Source of the DNA: Pseudomonas protegens
GTDB taxonomy: Bacteria > Pseudomonadota > Gammaproteobacteria > Pseudomonadales > Pseudomonadaceae
DNA length: 64,000 bases
Assembly: GCF_013407925.2 (NCBI RefSeq)
Contig: NZ_CP060201.1
Span: 4,821,001-4,885,000 of the forward strand
Direction of reading: 5' to 3'
The notes under the pieces were generated by a model. The model was not told the origin of the DNA and ran no database searches. It saw nothing but the letters and a program-made list of their open reading frames with translations. How positions within the stretch are numbered: position 1 is the stretch's first letter; the number at the start of each line of letters is the position of its first letter. The translations under genes were made by a program, and so were the position numbers. Below are positions 57,655 through 64,000 of this stretch, in pieces.

Positions 57655-59000
57655 GCGAGTCGGTCCAGCTCCGGCTGTCCATCGTGCTGTCGACGGCGAT
57701 CCTGATCGTTGCCCTGCTGGCGGCGGTCTTCGCCTTTGTTACGGCATTCGACGAGGCTCGGGAAATGCAGGACAACACCCTGCGCCAGGTCGCGGCCTTG
57801 TTCGAGCGCCAGCAGATGAGCCTGAGGTACTCCGAGCCTGAGCAACCGATCGAGGGCGACAACGAGGAGTCCCGGGTGGTCATCCAGTACCTGGCCGATG
57901 GCGCCAGGGCGAGCGCAGATGACGACAGCAGTGCGCCTTTGCCCTTGCCGACCACGCTGGCCGATGGTTGGTCGACGCAGAAAGTGGGGGACGAGCCGTT
58001 CCGGGTACTGGTCAAGACCACTGCCCAGGGGCAGCGCATTGCCGTGGCTCAGGAAATGGGCGCCCGGGACAAAGAAGCGCGCGAGAGTGCCGCGCGCAGC
58101 CTGCTTCCGTTCCTGTTTTTGCTCCCCGTGCTGTTGCTGGTGCTGGCCAACCTGGTGCGCACGTTGTTTCGTCCGATCGAGGTCCTGGCGGCGGAGATCG
58201 ATCAGCGAGGCGAGCAGGAGTTGCATCCGATCGATGAAGGGCATTTGCCTACGGAAGTCCGCCCCTTTGTGCGGGCGATCAATCGACTGCTGGCCCGGGT
58301 CACCCGTTCCATGGAGGTGCAGCGACGTTTTGTTGCGGATGCGGCCCATGAGCTGCGTTCGCCGATGACGGCCCTGTCCCTGCAGGCCGAGCGGCTGGCC
58401 ACTGTGGAAATGTCGAGCCAGGCCATGGAGCGTCTGCTGTTGTTGCGGCGGGGCATCGAGCGCAGCAAGAAGTTGATCGATCAGCTGTTGAGCCTGGCGT
58501 TTGCGCAGTCCGGTGCCGGGGTCGGTGTGGCCCTGGTTTCAGTGCACGGGGTCTATCGGCAGGTACTGGAGGACCTGCTGCCGCTGGCGGAAGAAAAGGC
58601 GATCGATATCGGCGTGGAGGGTGGGCAGGACGGCCAGGTGCGCATCAGCGAGGTGGACTTGCAGGTGCTGGTGAAGAACCTGGTGGACAACGCCATTCGC
58701 TATACCCCGCCGGGGGGCAAGGTGGATTTGTCGGTGAGCCTGGAGCGCGGCGCGGTGCGGCTGAAGGTCTGCGACACGGGCCCGGGTATCGCGCCGGAGG
58801 AGCGTGATCGGGTGTTCGACCCGTTCTATCGCTGCCTGGGGAGCGAGGAACTGGGTTCGGGGCTGGGGCTTTCCATCGTCAAGGTCATCGCCGAGCGTTA
58901 TGGCGCCCGGATCCGTTTCGCTTACACCGATGAGCAGGCCAGGACCGGGTTGTGCGTCTGGGTGGAGTTTGCACGGGTCGAGCCGGGTCGCGAGGATTAG
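57630..59000 (+). CDS. Sensor histidine kinase (partner of the OmpR-type regulator)
   Basis: 456 residues. A transmembrane helix at about 13-38, a ~120-residue periplasmic part typical of 2CSK_N sensors (RYSEPEQPIEGDNEES, DGWSTQKVGDEPFRVLVKTT) and a helix at 158-178. HAMP-like region, then HisKA with phospho-acceptor His240 (ADAAHELRSPMTALS), and HATPase_c ending GSGLGLSIVKVIAERYG. The start is ATG 57630, inside the end of the regulator gene, the usual coupling. Signal unknown. Confidence 0.9.
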   Translation: MDGFKKRLSESVQLRLSIVLSTAILIVALLAAVFAFVTAFDEAREMQDNTLRQVAALFERQQMSLRYSEPEQPIEGDNEESRVVIQYLADGARASADDDSSAPLPLPTTLADGWSTQKVGDEPFRVLVKTTAQGQRIAVAQEMGARDKEARESAARSLLPFLFLLPVLLLVLANLVRTLFRPIEVLAAEIDQRGEQELHPIDEGHLPTEVRPFVRAINRLLARVTRSMEVQRRFVADAAHELRSPMTALSLQAERLATVEMSSQAMERLLLLRRGIERSKKLIDQLLSLAFAQSGAGVGVALVSVHGVYRQVLEDLLPLAEEKAIDIGVEGGQDGQVRISEVDLQVLVKNLVDNAIRYTPPGGKVDLSVSLERGAVRLKVCDTGPGIAPEERDRVFDPFYRCLGSEELGSGLGLSIVKVIAERYGARIRFAYTDEQARTGLCVWVEFARVEPGRED

Positions 59001-59165
59001 ACGCGGGGCAGAATTGGCTTTTGAATGCCCCGGATATTCTGTAGCCTTGCGCGGCTCCAATGCTGTCCGTACCTGATGAACTCACTCTCCCGGCGGGGCC
59101 CTAAGCGGTCCGGAGCCGGTGGTATACTCGACTTTCGCGCCCAAGCGCCTGCAGGTCTTGCGAAC

Positions 59166-60224
59166 ATGACGCAAATTTCCGAACGCCTTCTGGTTCAAGC
59201 CCACCTCGACGCCAAACAGCCCAAACCCTTGAGTGCTGAGCAAGAGGCCCATTTTCGTGCTGCCATCGCTGCCGAGCTCAAGGCTCAGGACGCGGTGCTG
59301 GTTGCGCATTTCTATTGTGATCCGGTGATTCAGGCCCTGGCTGAAGAGACCGGTGGCTGTGTTTCCGACTCCCTGGAAATGGCCCGTTTCGGCAACGCGC
59401 ATCCGGCCAAGACCGTGGTGGTGGCCGGGGTGCGCTTCATGGGTGAGACGGCGAAGATTCTCAACCCTGAAAAACGCGTGCTGATGCCGACGCTGGAGGC
59501 CACTTGCTCGCTCGATCTGGGTTGCCCGGTGGACGAGTTCTCGGCCTTCTGCGATCAGCACCCCGAGCGCACCGTAGTGGTTTATGCCAATACCTCGGCG
59601 GCGGTCAAAGCCCGTGCCGACTGGGTGGTGACGTCCAGCTGCGCGCTGGAGATCGTCGAAAGCCTGATGGATAACGGCGAGAAGATCATCTGGGGCCCGG
59701 ACAAGCACCTGGGCACCTACATCCAGCGCCAGACCGGGGCTGACATGCTGCTCTGGGATGGGGCCTGCATCGTTCACGAAGAGTTCAAGTCCAAGCAACT
59801 GGAAGACATGAAGGCGCTGTACCCGGATGCGGCCATCCTGGTGCACCCCGAGTCCCCCAGCTCGGTGATCGAACTGGCGGATGCGGTCGGTTCCACCAGC
59901 CAGCTGATCGCCGCCGCACAGCGTCTGCCGAACAAGACCTTCATCGTCGCCACCGACCGCGGCATCTTCTACAAGATGCAGCAGCTGTGCCCGGACAAGG
60001 TGTTCATCGAGGCGCCTACGGCCGGTAACGGCGCAGCGTGCCGCAGTTGCGCCCATTGCCCGTGGATGGCGATGAATACCCTGGAGCGCACCCTGCAGTG
60101 CCTGCAACAGGGCAGCAACGAGATTCAGGTGGACCCGGCACTGATCCCCAATGCCGTTCGGCCGCTCAAGCGCATGCTGGACTTCACTCAGGCGGCGCGG
60201 ATGAAACTGGCGGGCAATGCCTGA
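59166..60224 (+). CDS. nadA: Quinolinate synthase
   Basis: [4Fe-4S] enzyme that condenses iminoaspartate and dihydroxyacetone phosphate to quinolinate in NAD synthesis. 352 residues. Cluster cysteines lie in [19 protein letters not shown] and [34 protein letters not shown] is the family N-terminal motif. The start is ATG 59166 ([10 protein letters not shown]); the frame opens upstream at 59025 without support. A strong terminator follows. Confidence 0.95.
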   Translation: MTQISERLLVQAHLDAKQPKPLSAEQEAHFRAAIAAELKAQDAVLVAHFYCDPVIQALAEETGGCVSDSLEMARFGNAHPAKTVVVAGVRFMGETAKILNPEKRVLMPTLEATCSLDLGCPVDEFSAFCDQHPERTVVVYANTSAAVKARADWVVTSSCALEIVESLMDNGEKIIWGPDKHLGTYIQRQTGADMLLWDGACIVHEEFKSKQLEDMKALYPDAAILVHPESPSSVIELADAVGSTSQLIAAAQRLPNKTFIVATDRGIFYKMQQLCPDKVFIEAPTAGNGAACRSCAHCPWMAMNTLERTLQCLQQGSNEIQVDPALIPNAVRPLKRMLDFTQAARMKLAGNA

Positions 60225-60245
60225 TCGGTTGTCTCGTGTGCAAGC

Positions 60246-60276
60246 AAAAACGCCCCGATTGGTCGGGGCGTTTTTG
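60246..60276. terminator. Bidirectional terminator between nadA and the RDD gene
   Basis: AAAAACGCCCCGA/TCGGGGCGTTTTT stem with a TTGG loop, between two convergent genes. Confidence 0.9.
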
Positions 60277-60287
60277 TGTGTGGCGTA

Positions 60288-60779
60288 TTACTTTTTCTTC
60301 TGCTTGGGAATGCGCACCAGCTGGGTGTTGGAGTAAATGTCGTGCCAGCTGCGTTTCTGCTTGTCCACCAGCACCCAGAAGAAGCCCAGGCCAGCGCAGA
60401 GCCAGGAGGCAATGGACACCATGAAGCGCAACAGCGCCTGCCACAAGCTGATACGGCTGCCATCGGCATTCTGTACACGGATGCCCCAGACCTGCATGCC
60501 CAGGGTCTGCCCTGAATGGGTCCAGAATTTGGCGAAGAAGCCGAACAGCACAAACAGCAGGACGGTGGAGTAAAGCGGGTCGCCATCCAGAGCGCCGGAT
60601 TCGGTCAAGGCACGCATCCGCGCTTCGCCGATGATCTGCATCTGGATCAGCTTGTAGAGGCCGCCCGTGACGATCAGCAGGGCGACGCACAGCAGAAAAT
60701 CATAGAACATCGCTGCCAGGCGACGACCCAGGCCGGCGGCGGGAAACTCGCCTTGGGGGCTTAGCAGATGTTTCGACAT
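60288..60779 (-). CDS. Small RDD-domain membrane protein
   Basis: 163 residues with an RDD-domain pattern: AGLGRRLAAMFYDFLLCVALL (R and D residues), SGQTLGMQVWGIRVQN and VDKQKRSWHDIYSNTQLV. Three to four transmembrane helices. It is shorter than the RDD gene at 16 kb and ends in a KQKKK basic tail. The start is ATG 60779 (MSKHLL); upstream frame is not used. It ends at the shared terminator with nadA. Confidence 0.85.
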   Translation of the reverse strand: MSKHLLSPQGEFPAAGLGRRLAAMFYDFLLCVALLIVTGGLYKLIQMQIIGEARMRALTESGALDGDPLYSTVLLFVLFGFFAKFWTHSGQTLGMQVWGIRVQNADGSRISLWQALLRFMVSIASWLCAGLGFFWVLVDKQKRSWHDIYSNTQLVRIPKQKKK

Positions 60780-60828
60780 GACAGGCTCTCGACTGAAAAA
60801 AGAAGCCATTTTACGGAATTGCGCGCAC

Positions 60829-60864
60829 AAAAAAGCCCCTGATGTCAGCATCAGGGGCTTTTTC
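60829..60864 (-). terminator. Terminator of the cold-shock gene
   Basis: Minus-strand reading: AAAGCCCCTGATG/CATCAGGGGCTTT stem and T-tract, 12 bases after the cold-shock gene stop. Confidence 0.85.
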
Positions 60865-60875
60865 GTTACAGACGA

Positions 60876-61088
60876 TTAAGCTTCTGCTTGTACTTCGTCA
60901 GCTTGCATGCCTTTCTGGCCTTGCACAGCGATGAAGGTCACTTTTTGGCCTTCTTTCAGGCTCTTGAAGCCGTTGCCCTGAATAGCGCGGAAGTGTACGA
61001 ACAGATCCGGACCGCTTTCTGGAGTGATAAAACCAAAACCTTTCTCGTCGTTAAACCACTTGACGGTACCGCTCTGACGTTGGGACAT
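60876..61088 (-). CDS. CspA-family cold-shock protein
   Basis: 70-residue RNA chaperone: [14 protein letters not shown] and DLFVHFRAI, the standard RNP motifs, ending [28 protein letters not shown] gives a normal ribosome site. A 392-base leader or spacer upstream is consistent with the long 5' UTRs of cold-inducible csp genes. Paralogue of the fused CSD protein at 38.4 kb. Confidence 0.93.
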
Positions 61089-61480
61089 TTCTTATTTCCT
61101 TTGACGCTAAAAAATTAATGACAGTCTCTTCCTCATGGAAGAGTACTGGGCTGGGTTGCAGGAAAGTAAGAGACGTCGAACGGGTTGTAGCAAACTTGTT
61201 AGCTACTGCCCAGGTCACGATTCCAAGCGACCCATGCAAACACAGTGGGGAAACTCTACGCCAACTACGGGAGAAAAAACAAGCCCCGCGAAGCCCCGGT
61301 TTTACTCAGCTTGCCGAGGTTTGGCGCAACTAGCGTGCAGGGCTTATTCGATAGAGTTGTTCAATTGTTTTCAGACGTTATAAGTGAAATTCAGTATCGA
61401 AAATATGCACTGTTTTATGGCGGTTGCGTTACAGATTAGTGCACTTTTAACGCAACCGCGTTACTTATAGAAACAGTCCC
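61089..61480. other. Cold-shock gene upstream region and gcvT 3' spacer (392 bases)
   Basis: No credible gene. It contains the presumed long cold-shock leader and a perfect 12-base inverted repeat GCGGTTGCGTTA/TAACGCAACCGC (61420-61431 and 61448-61459) with a third GCGTTA copy at 61458-61463. A direct repeat of GAAGCCCC-like words lies near 61280-61300. Small open frames are random. Confidence 0.5.
61420..61459. repeat. Perfect 12-base inverted repeat between gcvT and the cold-shock gene
   Basis: GCGGTTGCGTTA (61420-61431) and its exact reverse complement (61448-61459) with a 16-base spacer. No T-tract on either side, so operator or RNA structure is as likely as a terminator. Confidence 0.85.
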
Positions 61481-62605
61481 TCAGCCTCGATAGTAGCGTT
61501 GGGGTACGAATGGCATTTTGCTTACAAGCATTGGCACCTTTTTCCCACGTACTATCGCTGCAACTGGCGTATCAAGTGCGCAGTGCTGGATATCGAGGTA
61601 ACCCATCGCCAATGGACCGCCGAGTGTCGGACCGAAGCCACCGCTGCAAACGCTGCCGATGATGTTCCCTTCGGCGTCGACGATTTCCGCGCCTTCACGC
61701 ACGGGGGTACGTTCCTGAGGCAGCAGGCCGACACGTTTGCGAGCGACGCCGCCCTGTTGTTGGGCAAAGATCACCTCGGCACCAGGGAAACCGCCGGCGC
61801 GTGGGCCATCCGCGCGCCGGGCCTTGGAGATGGCCCACAGCAGGCTGGCCTGAATCGGCGTGGTGTCGCTGTTCATGTCGTGGCCGTACAGGCACAGGCC
61901 GGCTTCCAGGCGCAGGGAGTCGCGGGCGCCGAGGCCGATGGCCGCCACTTCCGGTTCGGCCAGCAGGGCACGGGCGAGTTTTTCCGCGTGCTCGGCAGGG
62001 ACCGAGATTTCGAAACCGTCTTCGCCGGTGTAGCCCGAACGGCTGACAAAACAGTCCAGGCCCAGCACGGTCACCGGCTTGAACTGCATGAAGGTCATCT
62101 TCGCTACTTCCGGCGCCAGGCGCGCCAGCACTGTGACCGCCGCCGGGCCTTGCAGGGCCAGCAGGGCGCGTTCTTCGAACAGCGGCTGAATGTCGCACTG
62201 CTTGCCGATGTGCTGGCGCAGGTGGGCCAGGTCCTGCTCCTTGCAGGCGGCGTTGACCACCAGGAACAGCTGGTCGTCGCCCAGATTGGCGACCATCAGG
62301 TCGTCGAGGATGCCGCCTTGGTCATTGGTGAACATGGCATAGCGTTGCATGCCCACCGGCAGGTCGATGATGTCCACCGGCACCAGGGTTTCCAGGGCCT
62401 GGGCGGCATTGGCGCCGCGCAACAGAATCTGCCCCATGTGGGACACATCGAACAGCCCGGCCTGCTCACGGGTGTGCTGGTGTTCCTTCATCACCCCCAG
62501 CGGGTACTGCACCGGCATGTCGTAGCCGGCGAACGGCACCATGCGGGCGCCGAGTTCCAGGTGCAGGCTGTGCAATGGGGTTTTCAACAGTGTTTCGGTG
62601 GACAT
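61481..62605 (-). CDS. gcvT: Glycine cleavage system T protein (aminomethyltransferase)
   Basis: 374 residues. Transfers the methylene of glycine to tetrahydrofolate. GCV_T domain with [15 protein letters not shown] and [15 protein letters not shown], and a C-terminal barrel with [18 protein letters not shown] 62605 has CAGGAG upstream; a longer frame extends into the sdaA 3' end. The neighbouring sdaA points to the second (gcvT2-type) cluster found in pseudomonads. Confidence 0.93.
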   Translation of the reverse strand: MSTETLLKTPLHSLHLELGARMVPFAGYDMPVQYPLGVMKEHQHTREQAGLFDVSHMGQILLRGANAAQALETLVPVDIIDLPVGMQRYAMFTNDQGGILDDLMVANLGDDQLFLVVNAACKEQDLAHLRQHIGKQCDIQPLFEERALLALQGPAAVTVLARLAPEVAKMTFMQFKPVTVLGLDCFVSRSGYTGEDGFEISVPAEHAEKLARALLAEPEVAAIGLGARDSLRLEAGLCLYGHDMNSDTTPIQASLLWAISKARRADGPRAGGFPGAEVIFAQQQGGVARKRVGLLPQERTPVREGAEIVDAEGNIIGSVCSGGFGPTLGGPLAMGYLDIQHCALDTPVAAIVRGKKVPMLVSKMPFVPQRYYRG

Positions 62606-62643
62606 GGGCAACTCCTGAAAAAACTGCGGATACGGGCGACGTA

Positions 62644-64000
<1,357 letters not shown>

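Noticed and set aside
60829..60864. Repeated hairpins across the window as a possible CRISPR or integron array
   Set aside because: They are single, unrelated intrinsic terminators at gene ends, without regular spacing or spacers.

Overview
The window is about 64 kb of GC-rich chromosome from a fluorescent-group Pseudomonas (P. fluorescens / P. protegens type). Markers are MvaT, an OprD porin, a PctA-type amino-acid chemoreceptor, REP repeats and a non-discriminating-type AspRS. Several gene orders match what I recall of the P. aeruginosa PAO1 map: fumarase - GGDEF - ferredoxin reductase - enoyl-CoA hydratase - pykA; DUF58 - MoxR - DUF4350 - DUF4129 - SpoIIM - RDD - sbcB - mvaT - purU; DciA - secA - argJ - Nudix - cobalamin adenosyltransferase - sensor kinase - panE - yajQ - mscS; oprD - HIT - slyX - membrane cold-shock protein - dps - aspS - pmpR - ruvCAB - ybgC - tolQRAB - pal - cpoB - queE - queC - tRNA-Lys. 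I saw no prophage, insertion sequence or CRISPR array.

Layout. 0-2.5 kb: dctB/dctD, with dctD cut by the left edge. 2.7-9.4 kb: class I fumarase, a membrane diguanylate cyclase, an Fe-S reductase, an enoyl-CoA hydratase, pyruvate kinase and a TPR lipoprotein. 9.6-16.8 kb: a PilZ protein, then a tight six-gene operon of unknown function (RDD, SpoIIM, DUF4129, DUF4350, MoxR, DUF58), the best candidate here for an undescribed system. 17-24.4 kb: sbcB, mvaT, purU, a chemoreceptor, a HerA-like ATPase and DciA. 24.7-35.2 kb: secA, argJ, a Nudix-ThiE fusion, an adenosyltransferase, an orphan sensor kinase, panE, yajQ and mscS. 35.4-42.2 kb: oprD with a 0.9 kb upstream region carrying an ArgR-type operator, HIT, slyX, a membrane-anchored cold-shock-domain protein, dps, an FmdB zinc ribbon and aspS. 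42.3-52.7 kb: pmpR, ruvCAB, tol-pal, queuosine genes and tRNA-Lys. 52.9-59 kb is the most accessory-looking part: a Tad pilus remnant (secretin, TadD, DUF3613), a fourfold-repeat DUF347 membrane protein, a lipoprotein and an OmpR-type two-component pair. 59-64 kb: nadA, an RDD protein, a cold-shock protein, gcvT and sdaA (sdaA runs off the right edge).

Functional groups. The ruvCAB proteins resolve Holliday junctions. The tol-pal-cpoB genes build the trans-envelope constriction machine. QueE and QueC make the deazaguanine precursor of queuosine. SdaA and GcvT belong to a serine/glycine catabolic cluster whose other members lie beyond the right edge. Most intergenic junctions carry clear bidirectional hairpin terminators. 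Gene-order comparisons with PAO1 are from memory; no database search was possible.
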